From CAZFVY01 sp964522665 (GTDB lineage Bacteria > Verrucomicrobiota > Verrucomicrobiia > Limisphaerales > CAZFVY01), in contig CAZFVY010000004.1 of assembly GCA_964522665.1 (NCBI GenBank), positions 1 through 64,000 on the forward strand: 64,000 nucleotides of DNA, written 5' to 3'. The position numbers were made by a program, and so were the translations under genes. The notes beneath the pieces were generated by a model. That model did no database searches. It was given only the letters and a program-made list of their open reading frames with translations, and had not been told where the DNA came from. Each line of letters opens with the position of its first letter. The stretch's first letter is position 1. Positions 1 to 8,992 of this stretch are shown here, one piece after another.

Positions 1-1
1 G

Positions 2-1222
2 GTGACCGGCCCGGACATCATTTTCTTCTGGGTCGCGCGCATGATCATGGCCGGCTACGAGTTCACGGGAGAGAAACCGTTCGGGAACGTTTATTTCACC
101 GGCATCATCCGGGACAAGCAGGGCCGCAAGATGTCGAAGAGCTTGGGCAATTCGCCCGACCCGCTGGACTTGATCGGGCGGTTCGGCGCGGACGCCTTGC
201 GTTTCGGCGTCATGCGTTCGGCGCCGCTCGGGCAGGATCTGCTGTTTGACGAACAGCACGTCGAGTTAGGCAGAAATTTCTGCAATAAGCTCTGGAACGC
301 CTGCCGTTACCGGCAGATGCAGGCGGGCGAGAGCGAGGGGGAAATCGTCCCGGCGCTGCTGAGCCGCGACGACAAGTGGATTTTGCTGAAGCTTGACCGC
401 GCGATTCAGGAGATCACCGCCGCGCTGGCGGCCTATCATTTCAGCGAGGCGGCGCAGGTGATTTATCGCTTCTTCTGGAGCGAATACTGCGACTGGTATC
501 TCGAGGCGAGCAAGGCGGTCTTCCTGGGTGGCTCGGCGGCTGGGAAGGCGAATACCCTGGCGGTGATCGATTTCGTCCTCGGCAACCTGCTGCGCCTTTG
601 TCATCCGTTCCTGCCGTTCATCACCGAGGAACTCTGGCACGGCCTTGGTTACCACCTCGAACTCCCCGACGATCAGGGTGGCCGGGCGATCATGACCGCG
701 CCGTGGCCGAAGCCACTGGGCGCCGATTTCCTGACCCATTACGGTCTGGATGAGAGCGACGAGCGCTACGTGGAAACCAGGAATGAGTTGGTCACGCAGG
801 GGCGCAATTTGCGCCGCGAGGGCAACCTGCCTTCCAGCCAAAAGGTCACTTTTGTCTTCAAGCCCGCCGGCGAGTTTGAGCCGCACGAGGCGCGGGTGAT
901 GGCGATTCTGTTGAACGCCGAGGCGTTGAACATCGATTCAAGTTTCGCGCCACGGAAAGGGACGCCGACGGCCCGTTCCCCTTTGGGTGAGCTGTACCTG
1001 CCCTTGGACGGGTTGATTGACGTCGAGGCCGAGCGGTCTCGCCTGCAAAAGGAGGCGGCCAAAATCGAGGCGGAGATTACGAAAGTGGCGGACAAGCTGG
1101 CGAACCCGCAATTTACGCAAAAGGTGCCGGCCAAAGTTTTGGAAGAGCACCAGAAGCGTCTGGCTGATTGGCAGGGAAAGCTGCAACAAGTCAAAGCCGC
1201 GCTCGAGGGTCTCGGAGGCTGA
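2..1222 (+). CDS. valS: Valyl-tRNA synthetase, C-terminal part (gene runs off the left edge)
   Basis: Class I aminoacyl-tRNA synthetase that charges tRNA-Val in the cytoplasm. Only the last 406 codons are inside the window; the reading frame is open to base 2, so the GTG there is an internal codon and not a start. The KMSKS ATP-binding loop is seen at residues 43-47 of this fragment (context GRKMSKSLGN), preceded by the FFWVARM segment typical of ValRS. It is followed by the anticodon-binding helical domain (FCNKLWNACRY onward) and, at about residues 340-402, the charged C-terminal coiled coil (VDVEAERSRLQKEAAKIE) that marks ValRS off from IleRS and LeuRS. The HIGH motif and editing domain lie outside the window. 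No terminator is obvious before the next gene. Confidence 0.95.
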   Translation: MTGPDIIFFWVARMIMAGYEFTGEKPFGNVYFTGIIRDKQGRKMSKSLGNSPDPLDLIGRFGADALRFGVMRSAPLGQDLLFDEQHVELGRNFCNKLWNACRYRQMQAGESEGEIVPALLSRDDKWILLKLDRAIQEITAALAAYHFSEAAQVIYRFFWSEYCDWYLEASKAVFLGGSAAGKANTLAVIDFVLGNLLRLCHPFLPFITEELWHGLGYHLELPDDQGGRAIMTAPWPKPLGADFLTHYGLDESDERYVETRNELVTQGRNLRREGNLPSSQKVTFVFKPAGEFEPHEARVMAILLNAEALNIDSSFAPRKGTPTARSPLGELYLPLDGLIDVEAERSRLQKEAAKIEAEITKVADKLANPQFTQKVPAKVLEEHQKRLADWQGKLQQVKAALEGLGG

Positions 1223-1377
1223 GGCGAAATGACGCCAGCCAAAGCTCACGGCTTCGGTCAGCGGTTGAGTCGGCCAAAGTAAAGAATCGTTCAGACGACC
1301 ATGAATCGCATCTCTCGATTTCAACTTCAGCGAATTTCGGTCGCGGTCGCCACCGGGTCGGATTAAGAAACTTTGTC

Positions 1378-2406
1378 ATGCAGGCCATCCAACTCGTCGA
1401 ACACGGCAATCCCGGACGGTTTCAATTAGTGAACCTCCCGGACCCAGAACCCGGCCCGGGCGAGGTCGTGGTGAACGTCCGCGCGTGTGGGTTGAACCGG
1501 CTCGACTTGTGGCTGGAAGAAGGCGGGTTGCCGATCCCGGTTCCGTTGCCGCGAATTCCCGGCGGCGAGATTGGCGGCGAGGTCGCCGCTCTGGGCGCGG
1601 GTGTCGAGAGTTGGCGCGTGGGTGATCGGGTCGCGATTCAATCGAATCTTTTTTGTGGCGAGTGCGAGTTTTGCGCGCGCGGTGAAGAATCGCTTTGCCT
1701 AAAAGGCTTGTTGTTGGGGGTTCAGCGGGACGGCGGATTCGCGGAAAAAGTCGTCGTGGCGGAAAGGTCGCTCGTCCGCTTGCCGGACGCGGTCGATTTC
1801 GACAGCGCGGCAGCGCTGACGCTAGCGGGGAGCACGGCGATGCACATGTTAACGGACCGTACCCAAGTGCGCGCCGGCGACTGGGTCTTGGCCATCGCCG
1901 GCGCCAGCGGCGTTGGTTCCGCAGCGATCCAGATCGCAAAGGGCTTGGGCGCGCGGGTGATCGCGACTGCCTCCAGCCAGGAGAAACGCGAGCTTTCCTG
2001 CCAGTTGGGAGCCGAGCACGCGGTCGATTCCACGCGCGAAAGCTGGCCGGGCGAGGTGCGCAAGTTGACGCAGAAGCGCGGCGTCGATCTCGTGGTCGAG
2101 CACGTCGGCGGGCCGGTCTTGGCCCAGGCATTTGATTGTCTGGCGCGTGGGGGCACGGTGGTGACTTGCGGCGCGACCGCGGGGCGCGAGGTCACCTTGA
2201 ATCTGTGGCCGTTTTTCGTGAAGCAGCAACGGCTTGTGGGCAGCTACGGCCGGAATCGGGCGGATTTGGCCAAGACGCTCGAGTGGGCGGCGGCGGGCCG
2301 CCTGCGCGCGGTGATCGACCGCGCGTATCCGCTGGCCGAAACTCCGCTGGCGTTTGCCCAGTTGCGAAGCCGCGGAGTGCTGGGCAAAGTCGTGATTCGA
2401 CCGTAA
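1378..2406 (+). CDS. Zinc-type alcohol dehydrogenase / quinone oxidoreductase (MDR family)
   Basis: A 342-residue medium-chain dehydrogenase/reductase. The frame is open from 1168, inside valS, but family homology begins at the ATG at 1378 (MQAIQLVEHGNPG), so that start is chosen. The GroES-like domain has four structural-zinc cysteines at 93, 96, 99 and 107 (CGECEFCARGEESLC). The nucleotide-binding loop AGASGVGSAAIQ lies at about 174-185. Cys37 is present, but the usual GHE of the catalytic zinc site is replaced by GGEIGG, which is closer to quinone reductases, so the catalytic zinc may be absent. NAD(P)H-dependent reduction or alcohol oxidation is expected; the substrate cannot be told. It lies 155 bases after valS with no clear Shine-Dalgarno. 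Confidence 0.88.
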   Translation: MQAIQLVEHGNPGRFQLVNLPDPEPGPGEVVVNVRACGLNRLDLWLEEGGLPIPVPLPRIPGGEIGGEVAALGAGVESWRVGDRVAIQSNLFCGECEFCARGEESLCLKGLLLGVQRDGGFAEKVVVAERSLVRLPDAVDFDSAAALTLAGSTAMHMLTDRTQVRAGDWVLAIAGASGVGSAAIQIAKGLGARVIATASSQEKRELSCQLGAEHAVDSTRESWPGEVRKLTQKRGVDLVVEHVGGPVLAQAFDCLARGGTVVTCGATAGREVTLNLWPFFVKQQRLVGSYGRNRADLAKTLEWAAAGRLRAVIDRAYPLAETPLAFAQLRSRGVLGKVVIRP

Positions 2407-2549
2407 GCTATTCTAGGTCAGCGCCTCACGTGATTATTGCCGACTCAATTCACCGGCGAGCCTACCGCAATTTTTGCGCTTTATGATTGACCCTGGGGGG
2501 CGTTTCGTGTCGAGATGGAAGGCCACCATTGCGGTGGACGATTAGAAGA

Positions 2550-5500
2550 ATGCGACGACTCATGCGACATGCGAAACCGGCTGCCCGATCCCTCTCAACA
2601 GCCAAATACGATGCCCACCACACTGTTCTCGACAAAACCTACGGCGCCCTGGCCGATCTCAGACGAGAGTTAGCCGATTCGAAATCGGCCGTCGCCGAGC
2701 GTACTGAATTGCTGGAGATTTTTGCCACCTGCGCGGATTCCCAGCGCGCGTGGCTGCTGCTTGAGGATTACTTCGAATCGCTCTCGCTGGCCCGGAAAGA
2801 CTTTAGCTCGCAGGACTGGTGGCCGCGGCTGATGGCGGTCCAGGGCAAACGCCGATTGGAGGAACTGGCCATGCTGTTTCTGCGGACGAACCGGCCGCTG
2901 CCAACCGAGTTGATTCCCTACGCGGACCTGGAGCAATTCGCGGCGATCGAACAGTCGCAAAAAGAGCAGGAATACGTTCGGCAGCTTGAGCATTGGCTGC
3001 TGCCGCCGGCGCCGGCGCACCTCGACTCCCCGCGGGCCGCGTTACGGGTTTTTTGTGAGGCCCGGCCGATTTCCGACCAATCCAAGTTATTCGGCCTCGC
3101 GATCCAGTTCTCCCTATTTCGTCCGCGCACGGGGGAAAAACTCCGGGCGCTCGGTGAGCTTACCGAATTGACGCAACGAGCCGCCCATGAGCAGGAACTG
3201 TTCTCACCCGCCGACTGGCAATTCATCCAGTGGCTCGCCGAGACCTTCCCGGTGGACGCCGGACCGCCGCCGGAGACGCTGCTGTTGACCGGGACGGAAT
3301 TATTCAAGTGGCTGGCCCTTTGGGGTAACTCGCAACGGCTTGAACAACCGGCCCATCCGGCGCCATTGACCTTTGCCGGGCAGGTTGCCGAATTAACCCC
3401 GCACCTGGAGAATGGAAGCTCCGAACTCGCTTTGAGCCACCGGCTGACGCTTCCCGATGGCGGAACCCATCCGCTTTCGGCGGCCCGCTTCTTCGCCGGA
3501 TTGCCATCGCTCGCGCTGATTGAGCAAACGTTTTATCTGGTGCGCAACTCACCGCCTGCGGTGGTCCTGGATGGACTGACCCAGGGCGTCGCGTTGCCGG
3601 TCAAGAAACTGGGACACCGCTTGCTGACCCACCTGCGCAAGACGGGTTCCCGCAGCAGCGCCGAGTGGGATCACCTGTGCGTGACCCACACAGCCAAGCC
3701 GCAGTTTCTCTTCGAATTGGACGGCGACACGGTGCGGCTTCGCCTCCTGGCCGTTAGCGAACGGGACGAGAGCCACTGGCACTGGAACGGCCACGAATGG
3801 CAGCGCGTTGACGCCACGACGGCGGCGCCCGAAAAGCCCGACATCCTGGATGACGCCCGCCTCGAAGCCGCAATCGGCTGGCTTCGCCAACTGGATTGGT
3901 TCACCCCGGAGCCGGGACTTTGGTTGGGCGACGCGAGTGAAAACTTTCTCAACACGCTGGCGACCGCCTGGCCGGAGCGCCCCGCTGGCGCCGAGTTCCT
4001 CGGGAACGCCGCCTTTCAACGTCTTTTCCTGGCGCCCCGCCAGCTTCGTCCGCGCGTCATGGTTCAGGGCAGCGGGATCGATTGGTTCTCCGTTTCCACC
4101 GAGTGGGAACAGGAGGGTCTGAAGCTCACCGCCGCGGATTTGCAGAGCCTGCAAAACGCCACGGGGCGGTTTGTGAAATTGCCGGACAGCGGCTGGGTGG
4201 AATTGGACACGGCGGCCGTACGGTCAGCGCATGAGGTGATCGCCGACCTCGGCTTGGAAGACCTGAACGCGGACGCGCAGCGGGTTGATTTGGTGCAGGC
4301 GCTCCAGTTGAGCGAGGAAACCCTGACGCGCTTCGGCGACCAGGCGCAGGCCCAGGCGTTGCGCGAACGGTTGACCGCCTTCTCGGGCGTTCCCGTGACG
4401 CCGTTGCCGGAAACGGTGCAGGCCGAGATGCGGCCGTATCAGAAGGACGGTTTCGATTTTCTCTGTCATTTGACCCGGCTCAAACTTGGCGGTGTGCTGG
4501 CCGACGACATGGGCTTGGGCAAGACGTTGCAGACGCTGGCCTGGCTGGCTTGGTTGCAGGCGGAAAGGTCCAGCGACCCGAAACCGTCGCTGGTGATTTG
4601 CCCCGCTTCGGTTCTGCATAACTGGCGCCGCGAGGCGAACCGCTTCACGCCGCATTTGAAGGTGTTGGTGCTCGAAAGCGGCGCCGCGCGCCACAACCTG
4701 CGCAAGCAGATACCGCAGCACGATATTACCGTGACGAACTACGCCTTGCTGCGCCGCGACCTGGAAGCGTTGCAACGATTCGAGTTTCGCGCGGTGATCC
4801 TGGACGAGGCGCAATTCATCAAGAACCCCGGCGCGCAAGTGACGCAATCGGTTAAGCGTCTCGCCGCCGAGCATCGTCTTGCGTTGACCGGCACGCCGCT
4901 CGAGAATCGTTTGCTCGACCTTTGGAGCATCATCGATTTCGTGCAGCCCGGTTACCTCGGCACGCAATCCAAATTCAGCGAGCTTTACGAGCCGCGCGGT
5001 GAAGACGCCGCCTGGGCGCAAAAAATGGCGCGCCGCCGCCTGGCGGCCAAGGTCCGACCGCTGATGTTGCGCCGGCTCAAACGGCAGGTCGCCCAAGACC
5101 TGCCCGAACGAATTGAGGAACGCCGCGACTGCGAATTGGGCGAGTCGCAACGCAAACTTTACCTGGCCGAGCTGCGGCGCAGCCGCGAACGGGTGATGAA
5201 GACGGTCGCCGAGAAGGGGATCGCCAAGAGCAAGATTCATGTGTTGGCCGCATTGACCCGACTGCGCCAAATCTGCTGTCATCCCCAATTGGTCGGCAAC
5301 GACTCAATTTCGGGCAAGAGCGAGACGCTCTTCGAGTTGCTCGAGCCGCTGTTGGCCGAAGGGCAGAAGGTTCTCGTTTTCAGCCAATTCGTCGAAATGC
5401 TCCAACTGCTCGAGAACGAATGTCGCCAGCGCCAAATACCGACGCACATCCTCACCGGCGAAACCAAGCATCGCCAAAAGGTCGTGAACGCGTTTCAGGA

Positions 5501-5819
5501 AGATCCGAACGCGTCGGTCTTTTTGCTGAGCCTCCGCGCCGCGGGCACCGGTCTCAATTTGACGGCGGCCAGTTACGTTGTGCTCTACGATCCGTGGTGG
5601 AATCCTGCGGTTGAAGCTCAGGCAATCGATCGTTCGCATCGCATCGGCCAGACGCGTACGGTCAACGCTTACCGCCTGATTGCTCCAGGGACGGTCGAGG
5701 AAAAGATTTGGGACTTGCAGCAGCGCAAAGCCCAGACGATCACCGATGTGCTCGGCGAGGAGGGTTTCGCCCGCAGCCTGTCGAAATCGGACTTAGAATA
5801 CCTGTTTTCGGGAGAGTAA
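2550..5819 (+). CDS. SNF2-family DEAD/DEAH helicase (Swi2/Snf2 ATPase)
   Basis: A roughly 1089-residue DNA-dependent ATPase. The first 620 or so residues are a long, poorly recognised N-terminal region; the SNF2 motor fills the last 450. Walker A DDMGLGKT is at about residues 650-660, the DEAQ box at about 752, motif III LTGTPLENR follows, then the helicase C domain with VFSQFVEML, RAAGTGLNLTAA and motif VI QAIDRSHRIGQTR at about 1023-1036. Such bacterial SNF2 proteins are thought to remodel protein-DNA or RNA polymerase complexes. The start is uncertain: the frame is open from TTG 2487, but the residues before ATG 2550 look non-conserved; ATG 2562 is also possible. A short inverted repeat (ccacc/ggtgg) at 2523-2537 lies just before the chosen start. 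Confidence 0.92.
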   Translation: MRRLMRHAKPAARSLSTAKYDAHHTVLDKTYGALADLRRELADSKSAVAERTELLEIFATCADSQRAWLLLEDYFESLSLARKDFSSQDWWPRLMAVQGKRRLEELAMLFLRTNRPLPTELIPYADLEQFAAIEQSQKEQEYVRQLEHWLLPPAPAHLDSPRAALRVFCEARPISDQSKLFGLAIQFSLFRPRTGEKLRALGELTELTQRAAHEQELFSPADWQFIQWLAETFPVDAGPPPETLLLTGTELFKWLALWGNSQRLEQPAHPAPLTFAGQVAELTPHLENGSSELALSHRLTLPDGGTHPLSAARFFAGLPSLALIEQTFYLVRNSPPAVVLDGLTQGVALPVKKLGHRLLTHLRKTGSRSSAEWDHLCVTHTAKPQFLFELDGDTVRLRLLAVSERDESHWHWNGHEWQRVDATTAAPEKPDILDDARLEAAIGWLRQLDWFTPEPGLWLGDASENFLNTLATAWPERPAGAEFLGNAAFQRLFLAPRQLRPRVMVQGSGIDWFSVSTEWEQEGLKLTAADLQSLQNATGRFVKLPDSGWVELDTAAVRSAHEVIADLGLEDLNADAQRVDLVQALQLSEETLTRFGDQAQAQALRERLTAFSGVPVTPLPETVQAEMRPYQKDGFDFLCHLTRLKLGGVLADDMGLGKTLQTLAWLAWLQAERSSDPKPSLVICPASVLHNWRREANRFTPHLKVLVLESGAARHNLRKQIPQHDITVTNYALLRRDLEALQRFEFRAVILDEAQFIKNPGAQVTQSVKRLAAEHRLALTGTPLENRLLDLWSIIDFVQPGYLGTQSKFSELYEPRGEDAAWAQKMARRRLAAKVRPLMLRRLKRQVAQDLPERIEERRDCELGESQRKLYLAELRRSRERVMKTVAEKGIAKSKIHVLAALTRLRQICCHPQLVGNDSISGKSETLFELLEPLLAEGQKVLVFSQFVEMLQLLENECRQRQIPTHILTGETKHRQKVVNAFQEDPNASVFLLSLRAAGTGLNLTAASYVVLYDPWWNPAVEAQAIDRSHRIGQTRTVNAYRLIAPGTVEEKIWDLQQRKAQTITDVLGEEGFARSLSKSDLEYLFSGE

Positions 5820-5965
5820 GAAAGCGGCTTAGACCGGCCTTTTCGTACTGCGCACCGGGCGCAGGCGCGCGACGGTTTTTCCGGACTAGCCGCGTGCGCT
5901 TGCCGCGGATTTGCCCTGCGCTTGAGAGTCCAAATGGCGCCGGAGATTCGCCAAAGTATGAAAAA

Positions 5966-6205
5966 CTAACGGAGGTCCTGATTGCGTATTTGGGCTACGT
6001 TGTAAAGGCACCCGACTAGACAGCCGAAGCCGATGATCAAATACTGCCGTCGGCCCGCGTTTGAGATGTGAACCGTTTGAACGAGCCCCACCGGCGATCC
6101 AAAACGGTTGCTTTCTTGGGTCTTAAACGATTGGCGCTGAGAAAGCCCAAAACATCCAATCGCCCCGAGTAAAAAAAGGAGGGCGGATAGTTTGTTCAGT
6201 TGCAT
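5966..6205 (-). CDS. Possible small two-helix membrane protein
   Basis: A 79-residue ORF not assigned to a family. It has two hydrophobic stretches, near the N-terminus (LSALLFLLGAIGCFGL) and towards the C-terminus (LIIGFGCLVGCLYNVA), separated by a hydrophilic segment of about 30 residues. A helix-loop-helix inner-membrane protein is therefore plausible. The ATG at 6205 is chosen because the open frame upstream of it (to 6271) lacks the hydrophobic pattern. No good Shine-Dalgarno precedes it. It lies alone between the convergent ends of the SNF2 and methyltransferase genes. Confidence 0.4.
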   Translation of the reverse strand: MQLNKLSALLFLLGAIGCFGLSQRQSFKTQESNRFGSPVGLVQTVHISNAGRRQYLIIGFGCLVGCLYNVAQIRNQDLR

Positions 6206-6374
6206 GAGTGTCGGCCCACGAAACCAATGTCTGATACGAACGGCGTTCCCGCAAGTCGCGCACATTATCAAGCTTCAAATCACTTAAGTGCGTTAAGGCT
6301 GGCGATCGTGACCTCTGTCTCTGGCAGGGTCTTCCGTGACGGATCGACTACGTTACGAGGTCCCGATTTTCGAC

Positions 6375-6962
6375 CTATTGAGGCGCAATTCGAGTGGCAA
6401 TCATCAGCCCGGTGGCCCAAGAAAGTTTGGTCGTCACGAAATCGCGACGTTGTTCGAGCGCGGCGATGAGAAGCGGGACCTTCGGCGCGTGGTCTTCAGG
6501 CCAGTTTGGCTGAGGCAGGAGATCGTCGATGAAGTAGAAGCCGCCGGGCTTAACCAAAGAGAGGGCTTCTTCGAGGTGCGTGAACTTTCCTGGCCAGGTG
6601 TCGGCGTAGATCAGGTCGTAACGTCGTCGGGGAGGGCGCTGGAGAAACGTGGCGCCATCCATTTGGTGAAACGTTACCCGCGGATCGGCCGCGAGGTGGC
6701 GCCTGGCAATGGCCGCTACCTCCGGGTCGATTTCGACGGAATCGAGCGTCGATGTGGCATCCATGCCTTGCAAGAGCCAGCTCGTGCCGATCCCCGTGCC
6801 CGTGCCTAATTCAAGAAACTGTCCGCCCGGCTTCGCGGCGGCCAAGGCGCGCAGTAGCGAGCCAGTGAGCGGTTCGGAACCCATGTTGAAACCGAGTTCG
6901 TGCGTCTCTCGCGCGATCGAGTCAAGCGCCGCTGGCGGACCGATGATTTCGTGGTCGTTCAT
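6375..6962 (-). CDS. Class I SAM-dependent methyltransferase (O-methyltransferase-like)
   Basis: A 195-residue Rossmann methyltransferase. Motif I is LELGTGTGIGTSWLL, followed by an acidic ribose-binding position in SVEIDPEV. DLIYADTWPGKF is the motif IV equivalent, and GGFYFIDDLL the post-IV strand. The size and the lack of extra domains resemble the small O-methyltransferases of the catechol-O-methyltransferase type. The substrate is unknown. It is transcribed divergently from the ClpX-like gene, with 291 bases between them that carry a REP-like palindrome. Confidence 0.82.
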   Translation of the reverse strand: MNDHEIIGPPAALDSIARETHELGFNMGSEPLTGSLLRALAAAKPGGQFLELGTGTGIGTSWLLQGMDATSTLDSVEIDPEVAAIARRHLAADPRVTFHQMDGATFLQRPPRRRYDLIYADTWPGKFTHLEEALSLVKPGGFYFIDDLLPQPNWPEDHAPKVPLLIAALEQRRDFVTTKLSWATGLMIATRIAPQ

Positions 6963-7040
6963 GAGACTTCAGGACTGATCGTTTGGGGGGGGACGGTATC
7001 GGCGACGACGCGCGCCCGCAAGTTTCGGCTCGCCGCCGGG

Positions 7041-7098
7041 AAAGGGGTCAGAGATGCATAATGACATATTTATGCACTTATTCATCTCTGACCCCTTT
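7041..7098. repeat. Orphan REP/RAYT-like palindrome (GGGGTCAGAGATG ... CATCTCTGACCCC)
   Basis: A perfect 16-base inverted repeat: the left arm at 7041-7056 is aaaggggtcagagatg and the right arm at 7083-7098 is its exact complement. A 26-base AT-rich loop lies between them and holds a second small inverted repeat (gcataa at 7056-7061 with ttatgc at 7070-7075). Extragenic palindromes with a GGGGTCAG foot are typically linked to REP-associated tyrosine transposases (IS200/IS605-like TnpA-REP). No such transposase is found in this window, so this looks like a solitary mobilised or relict copy. Confidence 0.7.
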
Positions 7099-7253
7099 TG
7101 GTCGGTACCTGAAACGTGATCGGCATGGACATCCGTGGCTCCTGAATTATATTGCGCGAGCCGATTGGCTGATGGGCGCGTGGACGAGCGGGTGCGGAAG
7201 CCGCACTCGCCTGCGGGCCGGGTCAACCGGGTCGATACGATTGCCACGATTTT

Positions 7254-8831
7254 ATGAACGGTCCCGTTTCACCGGAGGAGTTCCAACGCCAGCTTGGGGA
7301 ATTCATGCGCCAACATTTTCAGCCAGGGACTCCGCAGCCGCTTCCGAAGAGCGGCATCTCGGATACCGGCGACGCGCCCGGCGAACCGCAGGCCGGGCGG
7401 CAGATGACACCGCTGGCCTTTGACAAGAAACCGCGGGAGGTTAAGGCGTACCTCGATCGCTTTGTCATCAAGCAGGACGAGGCCAAAAAGGTCCTGAGCG
7501 TCGCGTTGTGCGACCATTACCATCAGGTGCGCCTCGCGCTCGAAGGGAAGGGGCAGCCGAACGCGACCAAGCAAAACGTCATTCTGCTCGGCCCGACCGG
7601 CGTCGGCAAAACCTACCTGGTCCGGAGTTTGGCGGACCTGATCGGCGTGCCGTTCGTCAAGGCGGACGCGACCAAGTTTTCGGAAACCGGTTACGTCGGA
7701 GGTGATGTGGAGGATTTGGTGCGCGATCTCGTCCGGCGCGCGGACGGGGACGTGACCCGCGCGGAGTACGGCATCATTTACATCGACGAAATCGACAAAA
7801 TCGCCTCGGCCAACAACCTCCAGGGCCGGGATGTCAGCGGGCGCGGCGTCCAGACAAACCTGCTGAAGCTGATGGAAGAGACCGAGGTTCCCGCGCGAGC
7901 GCCCAATGATATCGCGGGTCAAATCCAGGCGATGATGGAGATGACCCAGCGTTCGGGCAAGAAGGCCCAGCCCGCGGTCATCAACACAAAGCACATTCTG
8001 TTCGTCGTCAGCGGCGCGTTTGGCGGCTTGGACAAGATTGTCCGCCGGCGGTTGCGCGAGGCGACGATTGGATTTGCCGCGGGGAATCAGCCATCGGTGG
8101 ACGAAGACCGGACGTTCGAGCACGCGGAAACGCGGGACTTCATCGAGTACGGCTTTGAGCCGGAGTTCATCGGACGCCTGCCCGTGCGCGTCGTTTGCCT
8201 GCCGTTGGTCGTGGACGATTTATTCGAAATCCTAAAGACCTCGGAGGGAAGCATCATCCGGCAGTGCGAGCAGTCGTTCGCGGCCTACGGGATCGAGGTT
8301 CTCTTTCAGGAGGACGGGCTGCGCCGCATCGCGGAGCGGGCGGCGGAGGAAAAGACTGGCGCGCGCGGATTAGTGACGGTTTGCGAGCGCATCTTCCGGC
8401 AGTTCAAATTCGAGTTGCCATCCACGCAGGTGAAGCGGTTCGTCGTGACTCGGGAACTGGTGGACGACCCGACCGCCGCGCTCCAGAAACTGTTGGCCGA
8501 ACACGAGCAGCAGGAACGCGTGGTGATGCGGCAACTGGTGCATGATTTCGGCCGGCGGTTTCAGGAAACGCACGGCTTGCGAATCACTTTTACCGACGTC
8601 GCGTGCGACCACTTGGTCTCGATGGCTCTCGAACAATCGCGCCAAGTTCGTGATCTCTGCGCGGAACGCTTCAAAGATTATCAATTTGGTCTCAAGCTCA
8701 TCAGCCAGAACACGGGCCAACAGGAGTTTGCCATTGATGCGGACGCGGTCGCGAAGCCTGACAAAGTGCTCAGTGATTGGGTGGTCGCCAGCTACCGCAA
8801 AGGTGAGTCCAGCCAAGGCGGCGCGGTGTAA
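7254..8831 (+). CDS. ClpX-like AAA+ unfoldase ATPase without the zinc-binding domain
   Basis: A 525-residue AAA+ ATPase of the ClpX/HslU clade. Motifs seen: Walker A GPTGVGKT at 113-120, pore loop GYVG at 146-149, Walker B IIYIDEID at 174-181, arginine-finger region EFIGRLPV ending near 311, and sensor 2 TGARGL with Arg371. The IGF tripeptide at 272-274 (EATIGFAAG) sits where ClpX carries its ClpP-docking loop, suggesting it may pair with ClpP. It differs from standard ClpX (about 420 residues): there is no N-terminal four-cysteine zinc domain, an insert of about 35 residues follows Walker B (around 213-242), and a C-terminal extension runs from about 400. It may be a second unfoldase beside a canonical ClpX elsewhere. 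The ATG at 7254 follows stops in frame. Confidence 0.85.
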   Translation: MNGPVSPEEFQRQLGEFMRQHFQPGTPQPLPKSGISDTGDAPGEPQAGRQMTPLAFDKKPREVKAYLDRFVIKQDEAKKVLSVALCDHYHQVRLALEGKGQPNATKQNVILLGPTGVGKTYLVRSLADLIGVPFVKADATKFSETGYVGGDVEDLVRDLVRRADGDVTRAEYGIIYIDEIDKIASANNLQGRDVSGRGVQTNLLKLMEETEVPARAPNDIAGQIQAMMEMTQRSGKKAQPAVINTKHILFVVSGAFGGLDKIVRRRLREATIGFAAGNQPSVDEDRTFEHAETRDFIEYGFEPEFIGRLPVRVVCLPLVVDDLFEILKTSEGSIIRQCEQSFAAYGIEVLFQEDGLRRIAERAAEEKTGARGLVTVCERIFRQFKFELPSTQVKRFVVTRELVDDPTAALQKLLAEHEQQERVVMRQLVHDFGRRFQETHGLRITFTDVACDHLVSMALEQSRQVRDLCAERFKDYQFGLKLISQNTGQQEFAIDADAVAKPDKVLSDWVVASYRKGESSQGGAV

Positions 8832-8992
8832 TCAGGCGGCAAAGAGCGTGGTTCGGACGGTTCGATCCAGCGCTGGCGCGCGGCGCTCGAGATTCGGCGC
8901 GCCCTGCGTGGTCCGGCCCAGTCAAAAGCAGATTCCGGGAATTCGCATTGCGCCGAATTGAATTTGATCGGGGGCGCCACCAATTGCGTTAA

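Noticed and set aside
4224..5288. A 354-codon minus-strand ORF inside the SNF2 gene.
   Set aside because: It is the antisense shadow of the helicase motifs; its composition (rich in Gln, Arg, Leu) is typical of antisense reading of a GC-rich gene.
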